A stretch of DNA of 49,350 nucleotides. Origin: CAMLHP01 sp035712285 (GTDB lineage: Bacteria > Gemmatimonadota > Gemmatimonadetes > Gemmatimonadales > GWC2-71-9). The DNA lies in assembly GCA_035712285.1 (NCBI GenBank), contig DASTBA010000076.1, positions 1-49,350 of the forward strand, in the 5' to 3' direction. Every line of letters starts with the position of its first letter. The first letter of the stretch is position 1. This document shows positions 34,048-42,325 of the stretch, piece after piece. Made by a program: the position numbers and the translations under genes. A model generated the notes under the pieces. It made no database searches, was not told where the DNA came from, and was given only the letters and a program-made list of their open reading frames with translations.

Positions 34048-34865
34048 GGCTGGGCCGGATCCCCTGGATCAACTGCTACCCGGTGTACGGCGCGATGGAC
34101 CGGGGAATCGTCGCGCCGGGCGCCGAGATGGTGAGCGGCACCGCGGCCGAGCTCAACGACCTCCTCGCCGCCGGCGAACTGGACGTGAGCGTGGTGTCGG
34201 CGGTGGAATACGCGCGCAATGCGGCGCTCTATCACCTGCTGCCCGACCTGGCCATCACCTCCGATGGGCCGGTGCACAGCGTGGCGCTCTTCAGCCGCCG
34301 CCCGGTCGAGGAACTGGACGGGGCCACGGTCCTGCTCACCGCCTCGAGCCGGACCTCGGTGCTGCTGCTCCAGCTGCTCTGCCGCCATCGGTGGGGCATC
34401 TCGCCCCGGTTTGCCACCGCGCGGGCGGAAGCGAGGGATCTCGATACCCTCGGGGCCCTGCCGCACGAGGCCGTGCTGGTCATCGGTGATGCCGCGCTGC
34501 TGCTCGCCGCCGAGCGCCGCTACGCCTGCTTCACCGACCTGGGCGCGGCCTGGAAGGACTGGACCGGGCTTCCGTTCGTGTTTGCGGTCTGGGCGGCGCG
34601 GCGCTCCGTGCCGGTCGCGGCGGTACAGGGGATCCACGCGCGGCTGCTGGCCTCGCGCGCCTGGGGGCTCGCGCATCTGGATCTCCTGGCGGGCGAGGCG
34701 GCGGACCACACCGGCGTGCCCCGGGAGGTGTGCCGGGCCTATTTCGGTGATCTCGACTATGCCCTCTCGTACCGCCACCTGGCGGGACTCACCGATTTCT
34801 TCCGCCGCCTGGCGCAGGACGGACTGGTGCCGGACGGTTCCCTCTCGTTCATCACGGCAGCCTGA
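34044..34865 (+). CDS. mqnA: Chorismate dehydratase
   Basis: 273 residues, a periplasmic-binding-protein-like fold without a signal peptide. It dehydrates chorismate to 3-[(1-carboxyvinyl)oxy]benzoate, the first futalosine step. Recognised blocks are RLGRIPWINCYPVY at the N terminus, SGTAAELNDLLAAGELDVSV, SSRTSVLLLQLL and TGLPFVFAVWAAR. ATG 34044 overlaps the mqnE stop; upstream open frame is mqnE shadow. Eleven bases separate it from mqnC. Confidence 0.93.
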   Translation: MRLGRIPWINCYPVYGAMDRGIVAPGAEMVSGTAAELNDLLAAGELDVSVVSAVEYARNAALYHLLPDLAITSDGPVHSVALFSRRPVEELDGATVLLTASSRTSVLLLQLLCRHRWGISPRFATARAEARDLDTLGALPHEAVLVIGDAALLLAAERRYACFTDLGAAWKDWTGLPFVFAVWAARRSVPVAAVQGIHARLLASRAWGLAHLDLLAGEAADHTGVPREVCRAYFGDLDYALSYRHLAGLTDFFRRLAQDGLVPDGSLSFITAA

Positions 34866-34876
34866 CGGATTGGCGC

Positions 34877-35941
34877 ATGGACATCGTTGATCGCTCCGCA
34901 CCCGAATTCCGCGAGATGCTCGACCTCTACGAGCGGGCCCCGCTGCTGGAACTGGGCCGGCTCGCGGACCTCGAGCGCTGGCGCCTGCATCCGGAGCCGT
35001 CGGTCTCCTACATCATCGACCGGAACATCAACTACACGAACGTCTGCGTCGCCGACTGCGAGTTCTGCGCGTTCTACCGGCGGCCGAAGGACGGCGAAGG
35101 GTACGTGCTGACCTACGAGCAGATCGGCGCCAAGATCGACGAGTGCAAGGCGATCGGCGGGGTACAGATCCTGATCCAGGGCGGACACAACCCGTACATC
35201 CCGTTCGAGTGGTACCTGGACCTGTTGCGTTACATCAAGGCCCACCACCCGATCCACATCCACGGATTCTCGCCTTCCGAGGTGGTCTTCTTCAGCGAGC
35301 GCTTCCGCATCCCGGTTCCCGAGGTGGTGCGGCAGCTCCGCGAGGCCGGTCTCGACAGCATTCCAGGTGGCGGTGGCGAGATCCTGGTGGATGCCATCCG
35401 GCAACAGGTCGCCCCCAAGAAGGCACAGACCGACGAATGGCTCGGTGTGCAGGAGGAGGCCCATCGCCAGGGCATGCGCACGTCGGTGACGATGATGTAC
35501 GGGCTCGGCGAGAGCAACGGGGACCGCATCGAGCACCTCTTCCGTGTGCGCGCCGTCCAGGAACGGACCGGTGGCTTCACCGCCTTCATCTGCTGGCCGC
35601 TCCAGCCGGAGGGGACGCCCGGCATGTCGCACATGGAAAAGACCGACGCCGTGACCTACCTGCGCACGCTCGCCATCAGCCGGATCGTGCTGAAGAACGT
35701 GCCCAACATGCAGTCCTCGTGGGTCACGATGGGCCACAAGATCGGCCAGCTGGCGCTCCGGTTCGGGGCCAACGACTACGGCTCCCTGATGATGGAGGAG
35801 AACGTCGTCTCGGCCGCCGGCACCACCTACCGCACCACCCTGCGCGACATCGAGCGCATCATCACCGACGCGGGCTATGTGCCGCGCCGCCGCCGCCAGG
35901 ATTACTCCCTGATCGAGGAGCCGGCCGGAGCCGCCGCGTGA
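34877..35941 (+). CDS. mqnC: Cyclic dehypoxanthinyl futalosine synthase
   Basis: 354 residues. It is a radical SAM enzyme that cyclises dehypoxanthine futalosine. The canonical cluster motif CX3CX2C is present: Cys57, 61, 64 (CVADCEFCAF). Further blocks are LIQGGHNPYIPFEWY, IHGFSPSEV, SIPGGGGEIL and FICWPLQPEGTPG. It overlaps ispF by 4 bases. The intervening enzymes of the route (MqnB nucleosidase and MqnD) are not in this window. Confidence 0.95.
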   Translation: MDIVDRSAPEFREMLDLYERAPLLELGRLADLERWRLHPEPSVSYIIDRNINYTNVCVADCEFCAFYRRPKDGEGYVLTYEQIGAKIDECKAIGGVQILIQGGHNPYIPFEWYLDLLRYIKAHHPIHIHGFSPSEVVFFSERFRIPVPEVVRQLREAGLDSIPGGGGEILVDAIRQQVAPKKAQTDEWLGVQEEAHRQGMRTSVTMMYGLGESNGDRIEHLFRVRAVQERTGGFTAFICWPLQPEGTPGMSHMEKTDAVTYLRTLAISRIVLKNVPNMQSSWVTMGHKIGQLALRFGANDYGSLMMEENVVSAAGTTYRTTLRDIERIITDAGYVPRRRRQDYSLIEEPAGAAA

Positions 35942-36411
35942 GGGTGGGCATCGGCTATGATTCCCACCGCTACGCGGACGGGCGGCCGCTGGTCCTTGGC
36001 GGCCAGCGGATCCCGCACGGCCAGGGCCTCGCCGGCCATTCCGATGCCGACGCCGTGGCCCACGCCGTGACCGATGCCCTGCTGGGCGCCGCAGCTGCCG
36101 GCAGCATCGGGGATCTCTTCCCGGATACCGATCCGCGCTGGCAGGGGGCGGATTCGATGCAGCTGCTCCGGCAGGCCGTGGCGCACATCGGCGCGCGCGG
36201 CTGGCGTCCGGTCCAGGCGGATGTCACGGTGATCGCCGAGGCGCCGCGGCTGGCGTCGCATGCCCCCGCCATGGCGGCCGAACTGGCCCGGGCGCTGGGT
36301 GTCGAAGCGGGCTCCGTCGGCGTGAAGGCCAAGACCAATGAGGGCATGGGGTTCATCGGACGCGGCGAGGGGCTTGCCGTGATCGCCGTGGCCACGGTGG
36401 AGGCGCACTGA
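35938..36411 (+). CDS. ispF: 2-C-methyl-D-erythritol 2,4-cyclodiphosphate synthase
   Basis: 157 residues from GTG 35938 (GTGA overlap with mqnC). IspF makes the cyclic diphosphate of the MEP isoprenoid pathway, which supplies the menaquinone side chain. The metal ligands are in GYDSHRY (Asp and His near residues 7-9) and GHSDADAVAHAVTDA. KAKTNEGMGFIGRGEG is the usual C-terminal block. The length is normal for the free-standing enzyme. Its position behind mqnC links head-group and tail supply. Confidence 0.95.
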   Translation: MRVGIGYDSHRYADGRPLVLGGQRIPHGQGLAGHSDADAVAHAVTDALLGAAAAGSIGDLFPDTDPRWQGADSMQLLRQAVAHIGARGWRPVQADVTVIAEAPRLASHAPAMAAELARALGVEAGSVGVKAKTNEGMGFIGRGEGLAVIAVATVEAH

Positions 36412-36424
36412 TCTGATCGAGTCG

Positions 36425-37459
36425 TTGCTGGACTGGCTGTCCACCCTCCCGCCCCTTGCCGTCTACGGCATGCTGGCGCTGCTCGCCGCCCTGGAAAACG
36501 TCGTCCCGCCCGTTCCCGCCGATACCGCTGTGGCGCTTGGCGCCTTTCTCACCCATCGGGGCGTGACGACACTGTCCACGGTGTACTTCGTCACGCTGGG
36601 CGCCAACGTCGCTGGCGCGGTCACCGTGTACTGGATGGCGCGGCGTTACGGCCGCCGGCTCTTCGCCACCCGGGTTGGCCGTCGCCTCCTTTCGCCGTCG
36701 GCACTGGCGACCATCGAGCGTGAATATCTCCGCTTCGGCAGCCTGGGCATCTTCTTCGGCCGCTTCCTTCCCGGTATCCGGGCCGTGGTGCCTCCCTTTG
36801 CGGGGCTCGCCAACCTCGGCGCGGTGCGGGCCCTCCTGCCCATGGCGCTCGCCTCCGCGATCTGGTACGGCGCCATCGCGCTGATCGGTGCGGCCATCGG
36901 GGCGGAGTGGAGCCGCATCAGCGCCGCCATCGCGAGCCTCAACCGTACCCTCGCCATTGTATCCGGCCTGGTGGCGCTGGCCGCCGTGATCATCGTCGTC
37001 ATCCGGGCCCGTCGACGCCGGCGCGGCCGGCTCTGGTCCGCTTTCGAACGCGCACTCCAGGCGGTCGCCCCGGCCCCCGAGGCCGGTGCCGATCAGTTGC
37101 GCCTGGCTGCCCTGGCGCTGCTCGAGGTCGCGTATGCCGATCCCTCGCTCGGCGCCGATGAGCGCCAGGCCATCGCGACAGACCTGCGGGACCGCTGGTT
37201 GCCTGAAGGTGGGGTGGCGGGCACCCCGGTCGCATCAGCGGAGTGGAACGGAGTCGGCGAACGGCTGGCGGCGAGGTTCGGGCGTGAGCGGCGGCGCGCG
37301 CTGGTCGAGCGTCTCTGGCTGGTCGCGATGAGCGGACCCGGCTCGGAAGAGGCCCGGTCACGTGTCCTGCGCAGCGCGTCCGCGCTTCTGGGACTGAGCG
37401 AGGCCGAAGCGCAGGAGGTCGCCCTCCAGGCGCAGGCCCGGGAGCCGGCCACGCCGTGA
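36425..37459 (+). CDS. DedA-family membrane protein fused to a TerB-like domain
   Basis: 344 residues. Residues about 1-195 form a DedA/VTT membrane domain, with LENVVPPVPADTAVALGAFL and the re-entrant motif FGRFLPGIRAVVPPFAGL (111-128). After a basic stop-transfer run (RARRRRRGR, 194-202), residues about 222-335 resemble a TerB-like helical domain (LAALALLEVAYADPSLGADERQAI and the LLGLSEAEAQEV repeat). DedA proteins are thought to move lipids across membranes; TerB domains are soluble and acidic, with stress or metal links. The start is uncertain: TTG 36425 is the best codon after the ispF stop, with only a weak GAG upstream. The stop overlaps the Xer gene by 4 bases. Confidence 0.78.
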   Translation: MLDWLSTLPPLAVYGMLALLAALENVVPPVPADTAVALGAFLTHRGVTTLSTVYFVTLGANVAGAVTVYWMARRYGRRLFATRVGRRLLSPSALATIEREYLRFGSLGIFFGRFLPGIRAVVPPFAGLANLGAVRALLPMALASAIWYGAIALIGAAIGAEWSRISAAIASLNRTLAIVSGLVALAAVIIVVIRARRRRRGRLWSAFERALQAVAPAPEAGADQLRLAALALLEVAYADPSLGADERQAIATDLRDRWLPEGGVAGTPVASAEWNGVGERLAARFGRERRRALVERLWLVAMSGPGSEEARSRVLRSASALLGLSEAEAQEVALQAQAREPATP

Positions 37460-38373
37460 ATGACGAGATCCGCGACCGCATTGCGCGGGCCTTCTTCCTC
37501 GAGGGCTTCCGGGATTTCCTGTCGCTGGAAGCGGGGCACAGTGCCAACACGGTCGCCGCCTACCTCCGGGATGTCACGCGCCTCGGCGAGTTCGCGCTGG
37601 CCAAGGGTGTAGGAGAGCCATCGGGCCTCACCGGCGCCCAGCTGCGGGAGCACGTGTTCCTCCTCAAGGACATGGGGCTGAGTCCCGCCTCGATTCGACG
37701 GGACATCTCCGCCATCCGGACCTATTTCGGTTTTCTCGTGGGTGAGGGGCTAGTCCGCACCGATCCGAGCGAGCGACTGGAAAGCCCGCAGCGCTGGCGC
37801 ACCCTGCCGGAGACGCTCTCAGTGCCGGAGGTCGAGGCGTTGCTTGCGTCGCCGCCAACCGATGACCGGATGGCCTGGCGAGACAAGGCGCTGCTCGAGC
37901 TGGCGTACGGCGGTGGCCTCCGCGTGTCGGAACTCTGCGGCCTCGGCCTGACCGATCTCCTGCTGCCTGAACAGCTCGTGCGCGTGCTCGGAAAGGGATC
38001 CAAGGAGCGGCTGGTGCCGCTCGGGCGGGCGGTGATCGGTGTGGTCTCGGTCTATCTGCACCAGCTGCGGCCGGAGCTGGATCGAGGAAGGACTGCCGGC
38101 CGGGTTCTGCTCAATGCTCGGGGAGCGCCACTGTCACGCGTCGGTGCCTGGGGCGTCGTCAAACGGGCCGCCACGCGGGCAGGGATCCGGAAGCGGGTGA
38201 CGCCGCACACGCTCCGGCACAGCTTCGCCACCCACCTGCTGGAGGGCGGGGCGGATCTCCGCGCCGTGCAGGAGATGCTGGGCCACGCCGACCTTTCCAC
38301 CACGCAGATCTACACTCATGTGGATCGGGAGTACCTCCGGTCGGTGCACAGGCAATATCATCCTCGCGCCTGA
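37456..38373 (+). CDS. xerD: Tyrosine recombinase of the XerC/XerD type
   Basis: 305 residues from GTG 37456. It resolves chromosome dimers at dif during division, usually with a partner. The N-terminal SAM-like domain (SANTVAAYLRDVTRLGEF) binds DNA. The catalytic set is complete: Arg156 (GGLRVSEL), Lys180 (GKGSKER), His251 and Arg254 (HTLRHSFATH), His277 (LGHADLS) and Tyr286 (QIYTHV). Length, the lack of a phage context and the housekeeping neighbours favour a chromosomal Xer protein over a mobile integrase. Whether it is XerC or XerD is not certain; the motifs look closer to XerD. Confidence 0.88.
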   Translation: MNDEIRDRIARAFFLEGFRDFLSLEAGHSANTVAAYLRDVTRLGEFALAKGVGEPSGLTGAQLREHVFLLKDMGLSPASIRRDISAIRTYFGFLVGEGLVRTDPSERLESPQRWRTLPETLSVPEVEALLASPPTDDRMAWRDKALLELAYGGGLRVSELCGLGLTDLLLPEQLVRVLGKGSKERLVPLGRAVIGVVSVYLHQLRPELDRGRTAGRVLLNARGAPLSRVGAWGVVKRAATRAGIRKRVTPHTLRHSFATHLLEGGADLRAVQEMLGHADLSTTQIYTHVDREYLRSVHRQYHPRA

Positions 38374-38419
38374 AGACCTTCGTGCTTTCGCGCTTTCGTG
38401 TGCCACCAGCTGGCCGGCA

Positions 38420-40135
38420 CTACTCAGACTGCACTCCGGCCGACGGCGGATCCAGTCGCTCGTAGGCCGCGCCGAGCCAGAGCGAGAGCAACCACGCTTC
38501 CCCCGTCAGAATCCCGGCGGCTGCCACCGCACCGGGAATCAGCGACCAGGGTCCCGCGACCGGATCCAGGAACAGGGCCAGGCCGCCGCCGCCGACCAGC
38601 GGGAACACGAGCAACAGCGCCAGGAGCAGCAGGTAAGCCATGGCTGATAGCATGCCCTGGCCCAGCGTCTCCACGCCGCCCCTCGGCGCGCCGACCCGCA
38701 CCCAGCCCGGGAAGAGCAGCGCCGCACCGTTCTGCAGCATCATGCCGGCGAAATTGATCGCCGGCAGCAGCACCAGGGCGCCAGCGGCGAGCGCCCAGCG
38801 GATGCGTCCCGGCAGTGCGTCGAGCGACGTGGCGGAGAGCGCCAGCGCGCCGAGCAGGAGCAGCGTCAGCTGGGAGAGCGACAGCAGCAGGGCGGAGGCC
38901 GCCGCTTCTGCGCGCACCACGGCGTCCGGACGGAGTGGGAAGCTGCGCAGCACCTCGAGATGGGCGAGATCGGTGCGGAGATCATTCCGGATCCATTGCG
39001 GACCGATGGCGAAGAAGAACCCGCTCCAGACCAGGAGCATGATCCCCGCCGTCTCCGCTGCGGTCGGCAGGCCACGGGAGGCTACCACGAGCGTCAGCGC
39101 CAGGGCGAACGCAATCAATGACCAGGTGCGGAGCCGCCCCCGCCGGAGAAGCATGGTCACGTTCTTCCAGAGCAGCGCCGCCGCCGGGGCACCGGCCGGT
39201 GCCAGGCGGACCAGTGGCGGGGATGCGCTTCCCGCCTTGATGGCAGGCGCGCTGCCGGAGCGGCGTGCCGCGAGGAGCCGGGCGCGCGCGAACGACGCCT
39301 CGGCCGCCGCCTCCTCGAAGGCGGCATTCGACCGAACGACCCAGACGTAGTGCGCCGCCAGCAGCCCCAGCGCCCAGGGAATTGCCCGCGCCCAGGCGGC
39401 AGGCGAGATACTGGAGACCGGCTCCGCCAGCAGCCGGAACGGCGCCAGGACGATCACGAGAAGGGGTGCTGCCAGCGCTCGCTCGAGGAGGGCCGGCACC
39501 GCGGTGCCAGGTGGTGCCGCAAGCGCACGGTTGCCGGCCTGCAGCGCCGCGACAAGAACCAGTCCGCCTGCGAGCAGGACCAGCCCGGACGCCAGGCGAT
39601 GCTGGCGCAATCCGTAACGACCATGCTGGAGCAGGGAGATCCGGGTGAGCGACGCCGCCAGCCGATGCAGGTGCAGCGTGGTGAAGAGGCACCAGAGCGC
39701 CAGCGCCCGGAACGGGAGTACCAGCGTCGTCTCGCCGCGATGCAGGATCAGGAGCCAGATCGCCGTATTGAGCAGCAGCAGCCCCTGGCTTCGCGCCAGC
39801 TTGTAGTTGAGCAGGGCCCGGCGCGTCACCGGCGCGGGGAACAGCAGTGCAACTTCCGAGGTCGTGTATGCCAGCGCGCGGTGGTCTGATGAGTAGATCC
39901 AGCTCCAGCTCACCATCGCCAGCAACCCGAAGGCCAGGCCGGATTCCAGCAGCACGGACGGTGCGGGAGAGGTCCGGCTGCCGGCCGCATGGTTGCGGGT
40001 GAACAGATACAGATAGGCGAGGCCGGCCAGCAGGCCGAGCGCATAGCGGGGCTGGCGCAGCCGCCCAAGCTGCCGGGCCACGCGGTTGCGGAAGGTGATG
40101 CCCAGCAGATAACCCAGGGCTCGGGCCTGGCTCAC
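38420..40135 (-). CDS. Putative ABC-2 type exporter permease
   Basis: 571 residues from GTG 40135, which overlaps the ATPase stop (GTGA on the minus strand). About ten hydrophobic segments are seen: near residues 30, 50, 130-180, 210-260, 330-350, 390 and in the last 120 residues. There is a cytoplasmic Arg/Ala-rich loop near 270. No signature fixes the substrate; pairing with a DrrA-type ATPase suggests export of a drug, lipid or other hydrophobic compound. The gene converges with xerD; the 46-base gap holds an imperfect GTGCC/GGCAC dyad (38400-38420) that could serve as a bidirectional end. Confidence 0.75.
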   Translation of the reverse strand: MSQARALGYLLGITFRNRVARQLGRLRQPRYALGLLAGLAYLYLFTRNHAAGSRTSPAPSVLLESGLAFGLLAMVSWSWIYSSDHRALAYTTSEVALLFPAPVTRRALLNYKLARSQGLLLLNTAIWLLILHRGETTLVLPFRALALWCLFTTLHLHRLAASLTRISLLQHGRYGLRQHRLASGLVLLAGGLVLVAALQAGNRALAAPPGTAVPALLERALAAPLLVIVLAPFRLLAEPVSSISPAAWARAIPWALGLLAAHYVWVVRSNAAFEEAAAEASFARARLLAARRSGSAPAIKAGSASPPLVRLAPAGAPAAALLWKNVTMLLRRGRLRTWSLIAFALALTLVVASRGLPTAAETAGIMLLVWSGFFFAIGPQWIRNDLRTDLAHLEVLRSFPLRPDAVVRAEAAASALLLSLSQLTLLLLGALALSATSLDALPGRIRWALAAGALVLLPAINFAGMMLQNGAALLFPGWVRVGAPRGGVETLGQGMLSAMAYLLLLALLLVFPLVGGGGLALFLDPVAGPWSLIPGAVAAAGILTGEAWLLSLWLGAAYERLDPPSAGVQSE

Positions 40136-40863
40136 GTGGCGGATCCGTCCCCGACCAGGGCGACAAAGATGTCCTCCAGCGATCGCCCGGCGAGCTCGGG
40201 CCGGGTCGCCACGATCTCGGGGACGGTGCCGGCTGCCACGCACTCGCCGAGGCGCAGCACCAGGACGCGGGTGCAGACCTCCTCCACCAGGTGGAGCAGG
40301 TGCGAGCTGAGGATCACCGCTGCCCCCTCCTCGGCCCGGCGGCGGATCGTCGCCTTCATCCGGCGGATGCCGATGGGGTCGAGCCCGGTCAGGGGCTCGT
40401 CGAACATCAGCGCGACCGGCTCGTGCAGCAGGCCGCAGGCGATCGCCAGCTTCTGTTTCATGCCTCGGGACAGTTCCGTGGGAAAGGATCGCTCCCGGTC
40501 CGCCAGTTCCAGTTCCCCGAGCAGCCGGGCGCGTCGTTCAGCTGCGTCCGGCACGTTGTAGAGCCGAGCCATGAACTCGAGGTGCTCACCCACGGTGAGG
40601 TAGTCGAAGAGGTGCGGCTCGTCGGGAATGAAGGCCAGGCGCCGCTTGGCCTCGAGCGGTTCGGAGCGCAGGTCGAATCCGCCGATACGGATGGCGCCAT
40701 CCGACGGAATGATGATCCCGGCCAGGCTGCGGAGTGTGGTGGTCTTGCCGGCCCCGTTGGGTCCCACCAGCCCCAGGACTTCCCCTGGAGCCACCGTGAA
40801 CGAGAGATTCCGGACCGCCAGGCGGTCGCCGTAGTGCTTGGTCAGGTTCCGGACTTCGATCAC
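40132..40863 (-). CDS. ABC transporter ATP-binding protein (export type)
   Basis: 243 residues from GTG 40863, behind a strong GGAGGA site. Walker A is GPNGAGKTT (34-42), the signature LSRGMKQKL (131-139), and Walker B ALMFDEPLTGLDP (151-163), with SSHLLHLVEEV after it. The layout matches DrrA/CcmA-like exporters that work with ABC-2 permeases such as the overlapping downstream gene. It is transcribed away from the small membrane protein gene at 41028. Confidence 0.92.
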   Translation of the reverse strand: MIEVRNLTKHYGDRLAVRNLSFTVAPGEVLGLVGPNGAGKTTTLRSLAGIIIPSDGAIRIGGFDLRSEPLEAKRRLAFIPDEPHLFDYLTVGEHLEFMARLYNVPDAAERRARLLGELELADRERSFPTELSRGMKQKLAIACGLLHEPVALMFDEPLTGLDPIGIRRMKATIRRRAEEGAAVILSSHLLHLVEEVCTRVLVLRLGECVAAGTVPEIVATRPELAGRSLEDIFVALVGDGSAT

Positions 40864-40901
40864 GGCTCCTCCAGGGGGCCTCGGGTGGCGCGTCTAAGCG
40901 G

Positions 40902-40930
40902 TTTTCATGCAACAGGCTACGCACTATAGT
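40902..40930 (+). promoter_or_regulatory. Predicted promoter for the 41028 gene, with a palindromic -10
   Basis: TTTTCA (40902-40907), 17-base spacer, TATAGT (40925-40930). The -10 sits in the palindrome ACTATAGT (40923-40930), so TATAGT also reads on the minus strand toward the ABC genes, though with a poor -35 (TTCAGC). Confidence 0.4.
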
Positions 40931-41027
40931 TCATGTGTCGTGCGAGCTGAATGCCGGTGGGATGAAACTTTCCCGGCGCTCGATGCGTTTCTGTTTGCAC
41001 CATATGGCATTTTCCCGAGGTGGCCGC

Positions 41028-41675
41028 ATGCGCTCCTACTGGATCAAGATCTTCGCCGGCGCCGCGGTCATATTCGGCGTCGGGATGGTGATCGCTTCCC
41101 TGGCCAGGCAGGTCCACCGGGAAGTCCATTACGTCACGAATTCGTCCGGCCCCATCAAGGTGCCCCTCTTCTTCGTACCGTTCCAGCTGGATCAGAAGCG
41201 GGTAGGCACGGTTCGCGGTGTCACGGTATTCCGGGACAGTCTGCAGCAGCCGACGAGTCTCGGGGTCACGATCGCCCTCGCCGACTCCGTGACACCCGCC
41301 GCCTTCGCCACGTGCATCGTCGCATTGCTGCCGCAGGGAACCGACATCAATCCTACCCGGTTCACCTGCCTTCGGCAGGCCGACACCGCCGGCAAGCAGC
41401 TCGCCCGGTTCGGCACGCTGCACCTCCGGTCGCTCGGCGACTCGTTCAGCCTGTACGCGCCGAAGGACAAGATCGCGGAGATCCGGAACAGCACCACCGA
41501 TCGGATGTCCCAGGAGGACAGCCGCCAGCGGGCGCAGAACGACTCGGCGCGGTCCGAACTCCGCGGACAGATTGACAGCATCATGCAGGCGGCCCGCGAC
41601 TCGAGCGACGCGATCCGCGCCCGTGCCGAGGCCAAGACCCAGTCACTCCGGGAACGGATGCCGAACGAGCAGTGA
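41028..41675 (+). CDS. Small membrane-anchored protein with a C-terminal helical region
   Basis: 215 residues from ATG 41028, with GAGGTGG five bases upstream; the frame is open to 40935, but the extra residues look non-coding. One membrane helix lies near residues 7-26. The middle (about 40-150) is a beta-rich domain (TVRGVTVFRDSLQQPTSLGV). The last 60 residues are charged and helical (RQRAQNDSARSELRGQIDSI), probably a coiled coil. I do not recognise the family. Its stop overlaps the glutamine amidotransferase gene, so the two are translated together. Confidence 0.6.
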   Translation: MRSYWIKIFAGAAVIFGVGMVIASLARQVHREVHYVTNSSGPIKVPLFFVPFQLDQKRVGTVRGVTVFRDSLQQPTSLGVTIALADSVTPAAFATCIVALLPQGTDINPTRFTCLRQADTAGKQLARFGTLHLRSLGDSFSLYAPKDKIAEIRNSTTDRMSQEDSRQRAQNDSARSELRGQIDSIMQAARDSSDAIRARAEAKTQSLRERMPNEQ

Positions 41676-42253
41676 TCTTCGTCCTCGACAACTACGACAG
41701 TTTCACCTATAACCTGGTGCAGCTGGTCGGCGCACTGGGTGCGAACCCGGTGGTCCACCGGAACGACACCGTGACGGTGGCGGAGGTCCTGGCGCTCGGG
41801 CCCGGGGCCATCATCATCTCGCCCGGTCCATGCACGCCGGCCGAGGCCGGCATTTCAATGGCGCTCGCGCGCGCGGCGGCAGAGCGGGGCGTGCCGCTGC
41901 TCGGCGTATGCCTCGGTCACCAGGCGCTGGCCGCGGCCTTCGGCGCAACGGTAGGCCGGGCGCCGCGCCTCATGCACGGCAAGACCTGTACGATCCGCCA
42001 TGGCAGCTCCCGCCTGTTCGACGGTATTCCATCACCATTCACGGTCATGCGGTACCACTCGCTGGTGGTGGATGCCGGCACGCTGCCGGCGGAATTCGAG
42101 GTGACGGCCGATGTCGCTGCCGCGGACGAAAACACCGTCATGGCCGTCGCGCACCGGACCTTGCCGCTGTTCGGCGTGCAGTTCCATCCCGAGTCGGTGG
42201 GCACCGACCATGGCCGCCGCCTCATCGAGAACTTCCTGACGCTCGCCAGTTGA
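41672..42253 (+). CDS. trpG: Glutamine amidotransferase subunit (anthranilate/aminodeoxychorismate synthase component II)
   Basis: 193 residues from GTG 41672. It releases ammonia from glutamine for anthranilate or 4-amino-4-deoxychorismate synthase. The triad is complete: Cys80 in GVCLGHQ, and His172 and Glu174 in FHPES. The N terminus FVLDNYDSFTYNLVQ is diagnostic. No trpE or pabB lies next to it, so it may serve both tryptophan and folate synthesis from a distant partner (the pabA name is equally possible). Confidence 0.88.
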   Translation: MIFVLDNYDSFTYNLVQLVGALGANPVVHRNDTVTVAEVLALGPGAIIISPGPCTPAEAGISMALARAAAERGVPLLGVCLGHQALAAAFGATVGRAPRLMHGKTCTIRHGSSRLFDGIPSPFTVMRYHSLVVDAGTLPAEFEVTADVAAADENTVMAVAHRTLPLFGVQFHPESVGTDHGRRLIENFLTLAS

Positions 42254-42278
42254 TGCGCGGGCCGGGCGGCCGTAGGTT
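42250..42278 (+). promoter_or_regulatory. Predicted promoter of the amidohydrolase pair
   Basis: TTGATG (42250-42255, overlapping the trpG stop), 17-base spacer, TAGGTT (42273-42278). The start would be near 42285, about 41 bases before the first gene. Confidence 0.5.
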
Positions 42279-42292
42279 CAGGATACCCTGAA
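42277..42292. promoter_or_regulatory. Perfect dyad over the amidohydrolase promoter start site
   Basis: TTCAGG-ATAC-CCTGAA, a perfect 6-bp inverted repeat that begins in the last two bases of the -10 element and covers the expected start site. The position suits a repressor operator; the regulator is unknown. Confidence 0.4.
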
Positions 42293-42325
42293 TTCCTCCG
42301 TCTCCCGCACCGTGCCTCCACGCCC

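Noticed and set aside
37456..38373. Integrase of a mobile element
   Set aside because: The recombinase is Xer-like in length and motifs, is coupled to the DedA gene, and no attachment-site repeat or phage gene is nearby.
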